Shown: piece by piece, positions 13,951 to 21,604 of the stretch
Layout of the letters: each line of letters begins with the position of its first letter
Position numbering within the stretch: the stretch's first letter is position 1
DNA from: Thermodesulfobacteriota bacterium
Lineage (GTDB): Bacteria > Desulfobacterota > DSM-4660 > Desulfatiglandales > Desulfatiglandaceae
Length of the DNA: 21,604 bases
Direction of reading: 5' to 3'
Assembly: GCA_028278625.1 (NCBI GenBank)
Contig: JANQDY010000053.1
Span: 1 to 21,604 of the forward strand
The notes under the pieces: model-generated
Databases searched by the model: none
What the model was told of the DNA's origin: nothing
Seen by the model: the letters and a program-made list of their open reading frames with translations, nothing else
Program-made: the position numbers and the translations under genes

Positions 13951-13968
13951 CCTGAATTCAGGATTTTT
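13951..13968. promoter_or_regulatory. Perfect 12-bp palindrome with following T-run
   Basis: CCTGAATTCAGG (13951-13962) is a perfect palindrome; ATTTTTGA follows. As RNA it could form only a four-pair hairpin with an AATT loop, too weak for an efficient terminator, so a protein-binding site is equally possible. Confidence 0.3.
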
Positions 13969-14093
13969 GAATACACAACTCGCTCATTTTCATGCCTATT
14001 CCTGCAGAAGATGAATCCATTAGCCCTTTTCATATGTTTTTCGACCTATTGAATTGCCGTTGATGCCCTTATATGTATGCCAACGCGGCGGAC

Positions 14094-14122
14094 TTCCAAA
14101 AAAGTGAAATTTCGGATATACT
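14094..14122 (+). promoter_or_regulatory. Candidate promoter of the multihaem cytochrome gene
   Basis: TATACT at 14117-14122 matches the -10 consensus at five of six. The best -35 at 17-base spacing is TTCCAA (14094-14099), only three of six, so activation by a regulator would be expected if this is the true promoter. The leader to the start codon would be about 118 bases. Confidence 0.3.
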
Positions 14123-14246
14123 ACAAATTGTGAACAGCATCCGGGGATGACAGCCTTATCCGAAGATTATGGTGTTTTTCCCATAAAGGTACCGATACCG
14201 TCCATTCAGTGCAAACAAATGATTCTGGTTCGTTGCGGAGGATATC

Positions 14247-17200
14247 ATGAGAACCCCAGCTCGTTGGCTCACTCTCTTTATGATGGGATTAACGGCGTTT
14301 ATGACCTGCCAGGGCTGTTCCGATGACTCGAACCATGGGCATCGCGGCCCGGATGACAAACTGGGCCTTCCCGGCGAACCAAGCGATTGGGTATGCCCAA
14401 GCTCCCTGACTACTGCGACACAAGCTGAAATAAATACGTGGTGCGAGAACAATCCGGACAGGGGAGAATCCCTTCCGGACTTTTTGCAGGATCCCTATCC
14501 GTTAACGGATCTGACCCAAAAGAACGCATATGATATCGCCTTGTCGGAATTTATCATCGAGAAGTTCGTGGATACGAATAATGATCTTGGATGGATCTCG
14601 GATTCCGAATGGCGGTTGACCGGTCCTTATGTGGGTGAAATCGGAAGCGGAGACAACTACGGTACTCATACCGCGATCAAAATCCACTATTCACCAGAGA
14701 TCGTGGATTGGCTCTGCAATAACAGAGAAGGACCGATACCCGACGGATCCGCAATCATAAAGATGATGCATTCCATTGATGAAGATCTGGGTATCGAACT
14801 CGATGACGAGGGGTGCATGGTCATCACAGAGCAGGATGTGGAACCGGACAGTTGGACCGTGATGGTTAAACAAAACAACAGATCCTTTGACGGCTGGTAC
14901 TGGGGATTTCATCCCAGTGGGATGGGGACGGACCCGGATTTTATATTCACCATGGGCAATCCACCCGTATTTGGATCTTCTGCCATTACGAGCCTCTCTT
15001 TTTATGAGAACGGCTTTCCTCCAACGGCTCCTGATCCGGACTGGTATCCCACGGGCATGACATCAATCGCTCCCCCACAGCACAGTTTTGGCTCACCTTG
15101 TATGGCCTGTCATGCGACTGCAGCAAGTGAAAGTACCTTTTCATCACTTGACAACATTCTCGGCATGAGCATCAGGTATAAGCTATTTGGCGATAACATA
15201 ACGGGAATCAAAATCCCGGAGTATCTTTTGGACGCCCTATTGCCCACACCCATATACCCATCCTTCGTAGGGACCAGCACACTCGATGAATTGGAGGAAG
15301 AAACTGAAACGATGTTTACGAGTCCCTTAGCCGATCCGGACGAGGATTTCTTGGTGTTCTATGATCAACTGGGGCAAGTGGGCTTTTTGGAGGCTTGGTC
15401 AGACCGTATGCCTGCCAGGACCTATAGCCATGTCCCCTCTGCTCAACAGGGGCCTCCGCAGTATATTACCGCAAATCAATGCTGGTGGTGTCATGATGCC
15501 CAATTCTTGCTGGCATCAGAGGCTTACATGCCCTTAGCCGTTAAAGGAGCGGACTCCTTTGAGATCGTAGATCTCTCCCCTTATGCGGAGTGGAGCTCTT
15601 CCCCAATGGGGATGGCCGGAAGGGACCCGATTTTCTTCTCTCAACTGCAGAGTGAGACGAACAACCTTTCCGGTTTGAAGACGTGTATTGAAACAACCTG
15701 CCTTCACTGTCACGGCGTTATGGGGCAGAGGCAGCTGGCCATGGACACGGAAGGGGAGAGCACCGAGGGTTGCGAGGAGTTGTTCGCCGTTAAGCCCCCA
15801 CCGGGAGTGCCGTTGGGCAAGCCCTTTACCCTGGAGATGTTAAAGCAGTGGCCCAACGCCACGGACAACGAATTTCAGACATACGGCGCACTTGCCAGGG
15901 ACGGCATCTCCTGTTCGGTCTGCCACCACATATCAGAAACCGACCTCGGAGAAGAGCAAACATACACTGGGAATTTTGTCACCGGCCCGGCAGACGAACT
16001 GTATGGGGCCTATGAACAGGTAAACGCAATCCCCATGCAGCAGATGATGGGGATAACGCCTCAGGTTGCCGATCAGAGTTCCCGCTCAGAGCTTTGCGGT
16101 TCCTGCCACACCATCCTGCTCCCTGTCATGACCAATCAAGGAGAAACCATCGGGCATTCCTATGAACAGACAACCTACCTGGAATGGACGAATAGTGATT
16201 ACAGGACAGGAGGCCCCCTTGAAACCAATTGCCAGAATTGTCACATGCCCAAGGATTACAGGGGCGGGCACCTTTCGCTCAAGATCGCCAACATTGAATC
16301 CAATGAATTTCCCCCCACAACGAACCGCATACCGGATGATGTGAACACGCTGACCAAGAGAGACCCGTTCCATCGCCATACACTCAGTCGCCTGAATATC
16401 TTCCTTAACCAAATGAGTCAGCAGTTCCCACTCATTCTGGGCATCGACCAGCTTAACTTTATTGCCCACCAGAGTAACACCCCACCTCAAGTCACGACAC
16501 AGAAATCCATGATTTATGCTGCCCAGAACAAGACAGCAACGGTGAAGATTAAGGAATTTAACAAAAGTGAGGCCGGAGAGCTCGTGGCCACTATTGAAGT
16601 GACAAACCTTACAGGCCATTACCTTCCTTCCGGGGTCGGATTCCGACGGATGTTTCTGGAATTTCTGGTACGGGACGCTGAAGGGAATACCCTATGGGCT
16701 TCCGGGCGCACAAACAACTTGGGCGCAATCGTCTTGGGGACGACAGACGTTGTTCTGCCGTCCGAGCAGCCATTGAAATTTCCAGACGATCCCTTTCAAC
16801 CTCACTATGAAGAAATAGCCGGGCAAGATCAGGTGCAGATCTATCAGGAACTCGTGGAGGACTCAGAGGGGAACTTGACCACCAGCTTTCTGCGACGCGT
16901 TACAGAGGTGAAAGACAATCGAATCCGGCCAAAGGGATATGATCCGGCGTATTTTAGCAGGCAAACCTCGGAATACATTCAGGCCCTTGCCGTTACTCCG
17001 GGGCGCGCAGGCCTGGACCCCTATTACACAAACCCGAATCTGACGGGGTCAGATGTCATCACCTATCGAGTCCCTCTGGAAGATCTCTCTGTTCGGGAGG
17101 TTCATGACGTTAAAGTGACACTTTACTACCAGTCCATCCCGCCCTTTTACCTGCAGGAGCGTTTTCGGGATGCAAACGTGGGAACCGCGGAACAAAGCGA

Positions 17201-17321
17201 AATTAAACGACTCTACTATGCCACAAGTTACCTGAACGTTGACGGGGTTGAAGACGACGATGGCACAAAGGTTCTCACTGACTGGAAGTTCTTAATTGCA
17301 AGCGATACATGTGAATTCTAG
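14247..17321 (+). CDS. Large secreted six-haem c-type cytochrome
   Basis: A 1024-residue exported cytochrome. The N-terminus has a signal peptide (RWLTLFMMGLTAFMTCQGC) followed by CSDDSNHG, typical of a lipoprotein, although QGC with a cysteine at -3 is a poor lipobox. Six CxxCH haem sites are visible: CMACH 285-289, CWWCH 412-416, CLHCH 485-489, CSVCH 556-560, CGSCH 617-621 and CQNCH 662-666. The segment before the third site, SPMGMAGRDPIFFSQLQSE, is strongly conserved-looking, as in multihaem cytochromes of deltaproteobacteria. After the haem region, residues about 740-860 look like a beta-rich domain with the TGHYLPSG motif that recurs in such proteins. The first 280 residues have no haem. 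Electron transfer across the periplasm or at the outer membrane is likely; the partner is unknown. ATG 14247 has GGAGG five bases upstream. Confidence 0.88.
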   Translation: MRTPARWLTLFMMGLTAFMTCQGCSDDSNHGHRGPDDKLGLPGEPSDWVCPSSLTTATQAEINTWCENNPDRGESLPDFLQDPYPLTDLTQKNAYDIALSEFIIEKFVDTNNDLGWISDSEWRLTGPYVGEIGSGDNYGTHTAIKIHYSPEIVDWLCNNREGPIPDGSAIIKMMHSIDEDLGIELDDEGCMVITEQDVEPDSWTVMVKQNNRSFDGWYWGFHPSGMGTDPDFIFTMGNPPVFGSSAITSLSFYENGFPPTAPDPDWYPTGMTSIAPPQHSFGSPCMACHATAASESTFSSLDNILGMSIRYKLFGDNITGIKIPEYLLDALLPTPIYPSFVGTSTLDELEEETETMFTSPLADPDEDFLVFYDQLGQVGFLEAWSDRMPARTYSHVPSAQQGPPQYITANQCWWCHDAQFLLASEAYMPLAVKGADSFEIVDLSPYAEWSSSPMGMAGRDPIFFSQLQSETNNLSGLKTCIETTCLHCHGVMGQRQLAMDTEGESTEGCEELFAVKPPPGVPLGKPFTLEMLKQWPNATDNEFQTYGALARDGISCSVCHHISETDLGEEQTYTGNFVTGPADELYGAYEQVNAIPMQQMMGITPQVADQSSRSELCGSCHTILLPVMTNQGETIGHSYEQTTYLEWTNSDYRTGGPLETNCQNCHMPKDYRGGHLSLKIANIESNEFPPTTNRIPDDVNTLTKRDPFHRHTLSRLNIFLNQMSQQFPLILGIDQLNFIAHQSNTPPQVTTQKSMIYAAQNKTATVKIKEFNKSEAGELVATIEVTNLTGHYLPSGVGFRRMFLEFLVRDAEGNTLWASGRTNNLGAIVLGTTDVVLPSEQPLKFPDDPFQPHYEEIAGQDQVQIYQELVEDSEGNLTTSFLRRVTEVKDNRIRPKGYDPAYFSRQTSEYIQALAVTPGRAGLDPYYTNPNLTGSDVITYRVPLEDLSVREVHDVKVTLYYQSIPPFYLQERFRDANVGTAEQSEIKRLYYATSYLNVDGVEDDDGTKVLTDWKFLIASDTCEF

Positions 17322-17347
17322 TGCCGTGGAAGTCCAAAACCGGCACT
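17320..17347 (+). terminator. Hairpin overlapping the cytochrome stop codon
   Basis: AGTGCCG (17320-17326) pairs perfectly with CGGCACT (17341-17347), loop of 14 bases, followed after four bases by TTTCTTTG. A modest terminator or attenuator; read-through to the next gene 64 bases on is plausible. Confidence 0.35.
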
Positions 17348-17411
17348 GGCGTTTCTTTGTAAGGTGAGCAGGAGGCATCAAACGTAGAACAGCATATCGG
17401 GGAGGGTAAGA

Positions 17412-17816
17412 ATGGAGATCAGCAAGGAGATTTTCGAGATTGTCAACAAATCCGGCAGAGTGGGAGTCTTGGGGACCGCTGACAAACAGGGACAACCGAA
17501 TGCGGCCTATTTTGGCAGCTTGAGATTGATGGACGACGGCTCCGCGATTTTGGGATTGGGGAACAATCGCAGTCTCAAGAACCTTGAGGAAAACCCGCTC
17601 GCGGTGCTCTTTTGTGTCACTGAAAGCCCTGTGACATTCACGACCCCCGGCTGCCGCATATACCTTAAAGCCAAAGAAATACAAAAAGAGGGGCCCTTGC
17701 TGGAGGGTGTCAGAAAAGCGATCGCCGATCACGCGGGTGAAGAAGCCGCCAAAATGATCGTGGCCGGTGTCGCCTTTGAAGTGACCGAAGTAAGGCCGCT
17801 CGTGGCCATTGGATAG
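17412..17816 (+). CDS. Pyridoxamine 5'-phosphate oxidase-like flavin-binding protein
   Basis: A 134-residue split beta-barrel protein of the PNPOx-like superfamily, expected to bind FMN as a dimer. The pattern SGRVGVLGTADKQGQPNAAYFGSL followed by SAILGLGNNRSLKNLEENPLAVLF is the usual family opening (a strand ending in a T/S, then GxPxxAxxG, then NxxKxxNLxxNP). Length is normal for the short, non-PNPOx members, whose substrates are mostly unknown. ATG 17412 has GGGAGG upstream. It lies 90 bp after the cytochrome gene on the same strand and may be cotranscribed with it. Confidence 0.82.
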   Translation: MEISKEIFEIVNKSGRVGVLGTADKQGQPNAAYFGSLRLMDDGSAILGLGNNRSLKNLEENPLAVLFCVTESPVTFTTPGCRIYLKAKEIQKEGPLLEGVRKAIADHAGEEAAKMIVAGVAFEVTEVRPLVAIG

Positions 17817-17890
17817 GGGCTCTTTTCTTAGGAGATGATGGCCCGTTTCGCTTTTCACATTCTGATGGAGAATGGTTATCAGGCAATGTT

Positions 17891-18112
17891 GGAGGCGGCA
17901 TGATCGGTTTTGCCTTTTGCTCCCTTAAGCCCGATCCCCTCGAGGTATCCGTAGATCCCGGCCGCTTGAAGACCCTTGGGGATCTCGACTACTATTCACC
18001 GGCACTCCATCGCGCCGCATTCGTCCTGCCCCGCCGATTCCTTGATCTGCTCCCCGGAAAATCACAATTGGATAAGGGGCCTATCGTGAACCGCCATGAA
18101 ATAGTTCTTTAG
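17891..18112 (+). pseudogene. speE: Spermidine synthase C-terminal fragment
   Basis: A short open frame (ATG 17900 with GGAGG four bases before it; 70 codons) reads GGGMIGFAFCSLKPDPLEV, then LGDLDYYSPALHRAAFVLP and RRFLDLL. This matches from memory the C-terminal end of bacterial spermidine synthases (GLWxFxxASKKxxP...LxYYxPEVHRAAFxLPxFVxxLL). The upstream sequence in the same frame (GPFRFSHSDGEWLSGN) does not look like the rest of the enzyme, and the aminopropyltransferase catalytic domain is absent. So this is probably a remnant left by a deletion, although the good ribosome binding site means a short peptide could still be made. Its stop abuts the convergent HDOD gene. Confidence 0.5.
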
Positions 18113-18964
18113 TTACACGATCATCCTGGCAAGCTCTTCGGCTCTTTCAAAACAGGCCTCAGTCGTTGATGTCATCGTGTCTTCCGATAGACCGTAGAAT
18201 GCCACGGCTCTGGCGATCATTTCATCCACACCGTTATTTGAATCAGCCTCCCTCAGTATGGAAACCAATCTAACGGGGCCCAAGGTTTCAAGCTTGTGGT
18301 CGATTTCCGGATTGTGATGTTCTTTGATGGCCCAGGCGATGTTTTCAGGAAGTCCCCATTCGCTGCAGATCCAGCTGGCCACTTCCGCATGATCCCATTC
18401 CAAAACCTCCCGTTCCAATTGGGCGAGATCACCCCCTTCATGATGCCATTTCTTGAAAACGGGATCATAATCATCATTCCTGCGGCAGGCCAGAAAGGGC
18501 AGGGCCATGTCCTGTAGAAACGCTGCCGTAAAGCATTCCGATTCCTTGGCCGGGCAGAGGACGCGGGCAACTTCATGGGCCAGGATTGCACGTCTCGCTG
18601 ATGTGAGCCAGAATTTTGCGGGATCATGCCAATTGCAAACCTCTTTGGGTATGCCTTTGGCCACACCAACCCCCAATACCAGAGACTCCAACTGGGAAAG
18701 TCCTACGAGGGCAATGGCCTGGGTTACATTCTCTATCCTGGTACTGGGGGAAAAAGCCGCGGAATTGGCAATGCTCAGAATTTTCACGGAAAGTCCGGGA
18801 TCAAGGGAAAGGGATTTTGCAATATCCGCTGCCGACGCGTCCGGATCTCTTATTTTCTGTAGAATTTCCATTATGACCGATGGAAACGATGGAAGTTGAT
18901 ATCCCTTTAACACCTTGCGTAGTTTTGCCTTTGGATCGATCTTGTTCTTAAAAAACGAAAACAT
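18113..18964 (-). CDS. HDOD domain signalling protein
   Basis: A 283-residue cytoplasmic protein. Residues about 18-210 form an HDOD domain (a catalytically inactive relative of the HD phosphohydrolases): LPSFPSVIMEILQKIRDPDASAADIAKSLSLDPGLSVKILSIANSA is the signature opening, followed by TQAIALVGLSQLESLVLGVG. HDOD proteins act as scaffolds in c-di-GMP, chemotaxis and stress signalling. No GGDEF, EAL or response-regulator domain is attached. ATG at 18964 has AGGAG four bases upstream. It follows the pentapeptide-channel gene by 35 bp on the same strand, so the two are probably one operon, which would link ion flux or membrane state with signalling (inference). Confidence 0.88.
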   Translation of the reverse strand: MFSFFKNKIDPKAKLRKVLKGYQLPSFPSVIMEILQKIRDPDASAADIAKSLSLDPGLSVKILSIANSAAFSPSTRIENVTQAIALVGLSQLESLVLGVGVAKGIPKEVCNWHDPAKFWLTSARRAILAHEVARVLCPAKESECFTAAFLQDMALPFLACRRNDDYDPVFKKWHHEGGDLAQLEREVLEWDHAEVASWICSEWGLPENIAWAIKEHHNPEIDHKLETLGPVRLVSILREADSNNGVDEMIARAVAFYGLSEDTMTSTTEACFERAEELARMIV

Positions 18965-18999
18965 ATGTCTCCTGGTTTCATCCGGTGCAATTGCACCGT

Positions 19000-20088
19000 T
19001 TACTCGGCCCTGCGGGCCATTTTGTTGCCCAAAATGCTCAAAAGACCGCCAAGCCCCATATATCCGGTAATCGCCTGCAGCGTTACGAAAATCTGAGCCG
19101 TCAAGGAGATGGGAACGGCATCTCCGTAGCCCAATGTCGTCAGGGTCACAAAGCTGAAATAGACCGGAGAAAAGAGGGTTTTATGCTCACCGTAATCGAT
19201 GTCCAATTGCGTATAGATGGCCGCGAAAATCAAAGTGGCACATAACAGCCAAACAAACCAGCGAAGAAAGCTCCTTCCACAATCGGAAGTGGCCCACCAT
19301 AGGTAATATACGACTCTATGAAGTCTCGATATATTCTTGAATTCATATAGGTAATTTTCATCGGCAATATACCGCCTAACGAGATAGGCGCCCCTCAAGT
19401 CCAAGCCTCGAATATCAGCGCCAACCCATCTGGCTTTTTTGAAATTATTGATACCCAGCAGGCGGCAGCCCCGCATATCGGCCAATTCAAAATTGGTCCC
19501 ATTCACGTTGCTCTGCTTGAAATCACCCCCCGATAGCTTTGCCCGGGTAAAAACCGCATGGGATAGATCCGTCTCTGAGAGCCTCGCATTTTCAAGGTTT
19601 GCAGCCCGCAGGTCCGCACGGGTCAATATGGATCGGGTAAAGGTTGAATCTCTTAAATCTGCATTAATCATGCTTGCATTTGACAGATCCGCGCCCCCAA
19701 ACCCACATCTTTTGGCCCGACATTCATTCAGGCTGGCATGGCTCAAATTCGATCCCATAAACTCGCATTCATCCAGGATCGCCTGATCAAGGGTTGCCAT
19801 GGTGAACTTTGAATAGCTTAGTATGGACTCTGAAAAATCGCACCGATTAAGATTGGCATAAGAGAAATCGTAGCCTGAAAGATCAGATCCGGAAAGGTCT
19901 TCATTGAGCAGCGTAATCCCTCTTAAGTCGAGGTTTGAAGGCCGGTTTGAACTGCTTTTCCGGCACTCGGTTTTAAGGCGCCGGATCATGTGCTCTAAAG
20001 CGGTTTCATTTCCGTCATTTGGCTTTACATTCCACCTGGACTTGAGTGCCGCTGCTTCTTCTTTGTTTAAGCCGTCCTCTTTACGCAC
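19000..20088 (-). CDS. Pentapeptide-repeat protein fused to a two-helix potassium channel
   Basis: A 362-residue membrane protein. Residues about 50-235 are pentapeptide repeats of the A(D/N)LxX type (DLSGSDLSGYDFSYANLNRCDF, ADLSNASMINADLRDSTF, ADLRAANLENARLSETDLSHAVF), forming a right-handed quadrilateral beta-helix. The C-terminal 90 residues are an Ion_trans_2 pore: helix around RWFVWLLCATLIFAAIY, pore loop TLTTLGYGD with selectivity filter GYGD at 320-323, then helix QIFVTLQAITGYMGLGGLL. There is no RCK or cyclic-nucleotide domain, so the beta-helix may be the regulatory or docking part. The start is GTG at 20088 with a weak GGGGCGG upstream; no better start precedes the repeats. First gene of a probable two-gene operon with the HDOD protein. 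Confidence 0.88.
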   Translation of the reverse strand: MRKEDGLNKEEAAALKSRWNVKPNDGNETALEHMIRRLKTECRKSSSNRPSNLDLRGITLLNEDLSGSDLSGYDFSYANLNRCDFSESILSYSKFTMATLDQAILDECEFMGSNLSHASLNECRAKRCGFGGADLSNASMINADLRDSTFTRSILTRADLRAANLENARLSETDLSHAVFTRAKLSGGDFKQSNVNGTNFELADMRGCRLLGINNFKKARWVGADIRGLDLRGAYLVRRYIADENYLYEFKNISRLHRVVYYLWWATSDCGRSFLRWFVWLLCATLIFAAIYTQLDIDYGEHKTLFSPVYFSFVTLTTLGYGDAVPISLTAQIFVTLQAITGYMGLGGLLSILGNKMARRAE

Positions 20089-20152
20089 TATGCCGCCCCA
20101 AACTGCCTTCTGTCTAGTGGAAGATCAAAACGACCCGTTTGATATAGTGGTA

Positions 20153-20181
20153 AATATAGGCCAGATGGGACAATGTCGCAA
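20153..20181 (-). promoter_or_regulatory. Sigma-70-type promoter of the channel-HDOD operon
   Basis: On the minus strand TTGCGA (20181-20176) and TATATT (20158-20153) are separated by exactly 17 bases. The -10 matches consensus at five of six, the -35 at four of six. Transcription would start near 20146, giving a leader of about 58 bases to the GTG start. Confidence 0.5.
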
Positions 20182-20242
20182 GTGAAAATGGATGGGGTGA
20201 AAAGGCTTGTGGGAAGAGAAGAGATTTTTCGGAGGAAGGTCA

Positions 20243-20300
20243 GGGGACGCCCGATCTATTTTTTTGGAAGACAAAATTAGGAATAGAGCGGGGTGTCCCC
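20243..20300. repeat. REP-like imperfect palindrome
   Basis: The arm 20243-20260 (GGGGACGCCC then GATCTATT) pairs with 20282-20300 (AATAGAGC, then GGGGTGTCCCC) as an 18-bp stem with one wobble, one mismatch and one bulged G; the loop is 20261-20281. The GGGGACGCCC/GGGTGTCCCC ends resemble palindromes found around REP-associated (Y1) transposases and as scattered REP elements. It lies between the 3' end of the dehydratase gene and the channel promoter, so it could also act in 3' processing. No transposase is present. Confidence 0.55.
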
Positions 20301-20323
20301 GGAGAAGGGTGGTAGTCAACTCC

Positions 20324-21604
20324 CTATCCCTTGCTCGGCACCCCCAGAAGGGCTTTGGCCAGTTTGACCTTTTTCATGAGATCCCCTTCCCTGAAAATCA
20401 TGACCCGTTGGGCCTGGGGAGAGCCCGCGCCGTGCATTGACTCCACAAGTGCGGTGCCGCCGGTCATGGCTTCGATCAAACGGGCGATCTTGATGCGGTG
20501 TTCCGTGGGGATCCCTTCAACACCTGAAAAGTACTTTTTGACCAGATGACCCACCTCTTCGCTGTTGAGATCATACTCGCTGGGGAGCGTTGCGATGAAT
20601 CCGCCTGCCAGATCCAGGGCGAGGCGCGCCACCTCGAAATGGAACCGGGTCACGTTGTGTTTGCAGACGTTTGCCAGCATGGTGTCCACCATATAGGCGC
20701 CCGAAGGGGTGGGGAATCCTTCGGCGGAGCAGGCAATGGAGGAACTGTAAAGGGTTTCGGAAAGATGGATCATTTCAGTGACCTTGTCCCTCACATGGGA
20801 TGCTTTGGCCGTTCCCTGAATCTGAGCAAGATAAGTGACCGCGCCGGTTAGGACGTCCATGAGCCCGGTTTTGCAGGCACCGTAATTGGCCCGGTGGTGG
20901 GCTGCAAAGCGGTAGACCAGATCGCCGGTAAAATCGGTCTGTCCATCCATGAAAACCCTTTCCGTAGGCACGAAAACATCCTCAAAAACGATGACCGCCT
21001 CACCGCCCACGGCGCCGAAGGACGGTTTCCCCACGTCGATCCGTTCCAGGTTGTCCCGCCGGTCATCATTGGCCTGGCGCCCGAAGAGCATGGTAATGCC
21101 CGGATCATCGACGGGTACGGTGCAGACCACGGCATAATCTTTGGATCGCTCATCCATGGCGGTGGTGGGCATCACCAGGATTTCATGGGAGTTGACGGCG
21201 CCGGTCATGTGCAGTTTGGCCCCGCGGATGACGATACCGTCCTCCCGGCGCTCCACGATGCGCACGTACTGGTCCGGATCCGGTTGATCTGCCGGTCCTT
21301 TTGACCGGTCTCCCTTGGGGTCGGTCATGGCGCCCACCACCATGATGTTGTCGTCCTGAACACGGATCAGCCATTTCTTAAACCGTTCCAGAAAATCGGT
21401 GCCGTGCTTCTGATCCATTTCATAGAGTACCGAATAGGTGGCGTTGATGCCGTCAAAGCCGACGCACCGCTGAAAGCAGGTGGCGGTCTTCTGACCCAGG
21501 ACCCGCAGGAGCTTCACTTTCTTGAGGAGGTCTTCCACGTTTTGATGAACGTGGGTGAATCGGCTGATGGTCCTGCCGGTGAGATGGGATGTGGCCGTTG
21601 CCAG
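20324..21604 (-). CDS. 4-hydroxybutyryl-CoA dehydratase-type enzyme, 5' end outside window
   Basis: The last 426 codons of a 4-hydroxyphenylacetate 3-hydroxylase/4-hydroxybutyryl-CoA dehydratase family protein; the frame is open to the window edge (…TSHLTGRTISRFTHVHQNVEDLL). A GTG at 21538 is internal, not the start. In the clostridial dehydratase (AbfD) a 4Fe-4S cluster is held by C99, C103, H292 and C299. Here CFQRC (CxxxC) and HRANYGACK (HxxxxxxC plus the following lysine) are present, with 190 residues between the second cysteine and the histidine, against 189 in AbfD. So this is the FAD/4Fe-4S dehydratase branch rather than the oxygen-dependent monooxygenases. It would interconvert 4-hydroxybutyryl-CoA and crotonyl-CoA, or act on a related hydroxyacyl-CoA. 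About 55-60 N-terminal residues are missing. Confidence 0.85.
   Translation of the reverse strand: MATATSHLTGRTISRFTHVHQNVEDLLKKVKLLRVLGQKTATCFQRCVGFDGINATYSVLYEMDQKHGTDFLERFKKWLIRVQDDNIMVVGAMTDPKGDRSKGPADQPDPDQYVRIVERREDGIVIRGAKLHMTGAVNSHEILVMPTTAMDERSKDYAVVCTVPVDDPGITMLFGRQANDDRRDNLERIDVGKPSFGAVGGEAVIVFEDVFVPTERVFMDGQTDFTGDLVYRFAAHHRANYGACKTGLMDVLTGAVTYLAQIQGTAKASHVRDKVTEMIHLSETLYSSSIACSAEGFPTPSGAYMVDTMLANVCKHNVTRFHFEVARLALDLAGGFIATLPSEYDLNSEEVGHLVKKYFSGVEGIPTEHRIKIARLIEAMTGGTALVESMHGAGSPQAQRVMIFREGDLMKKVKLAKALLGVPSKG

Larger units (their letters stand above)
13589..14246. other. Gene-poor interval (658 bp) before the cytochrome gene
   Basis: No intact gene is visible. It contains most of the decayed minus-strand frame (to 13925), a perfect 12-bp palindrome CCTGAATTCAGG at 13951-13962 followed by a short T-run, and a candidate cytochrome promoter at 14094-14122. 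The long AT-richer right half is a probable regulatory region for the cytochrome. Confidence 0.6.

Noticed and set aside
20125..20319. 64-codon minus-strand frame between the dehydratase and channel genes
   Set aside because: It runs through the imperfect hairpin and the channel promoter and its sequence is low-complexity with no recognisable family.

Overview
The window looks like chromosomal DNA of a strictly anaerobic, respiratory bacterium, most likely a sulfate-reducer-like deltaproteobacterium (Desulfobacterota). This is inference from gene content: an FCD-type GntR regulator, glycolate-oxidase-type FAD and Fe-S subunits, a LarA-like nickel-pincer isomerase, a six-haem cytochrome, and a 4-hydroxybutyryl-CoA dehydratase-type enzyme. 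No rRNA, tRNA, CRISPR array, integrase or intact insertion sequence was seen. TTG and GTG starts with good Shine-Dalgarno sequences are common, and several gene starts were chosen on that basis.

Left edge (1-1403): the start of a ferredoxin-domain oxidoreductase gene and a GntR/FCD regulator lie on the minus strand. A 560-bp divergent control region follows, with a perfect palindrome inside the regulator's own promoter, a terminator-like hairpin, a second palindrome, and an orphan perfect Shine-Dalgarno.

Catabolic block (1404-13588, plus strand): unit one encodes a ribose-type (CUT2) ABC importer (binding protein, double ATPase, two permeases) followed by a DRE-TIM metallolyase related to isopropylmalate/homocitrate synthases. 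It ends at a very good intrinsic terminator (7334-7392). Unit two encodes a GlcD-like FAD oxidase, a GlcF-like Fe-S protein, a LarA-like racemase/epimerase, a C_GCAxxG_C_C redox protein and a ModF-like ABC ATPase, tightly packed. Together they suggest uptake of a small polar compound, inversion of a 2-hydroxy acid centre, its oxidation to a 2-oxo acid, and a Claisen or retro-Claisen carbon-carbon step. The substrate is unknown.

Middle (13589-18112): a 658-bp gene-poor stretch carries a decayed minus-strand reading frame with a Tat-like N-terminus. It is followed by a 1024-residue six-haem secreted cytochrome, a small flavin-binding split-barrel protein, and what looks like the orphan 3' end of a spermidine synthase gene.

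Right edge (18113-21604, minus strand): a pentapeptide-repeat/potassium-channel fusion and an HDOD signalling protein form a probable operon with a recognisable promoter. A long imperfect hairpin resembling REP elements follows. Last comes the 3' part of a 4-hydroxybutyryl-CoA dehydratase-type gene in which all four expected Fe-S ligands are visible.
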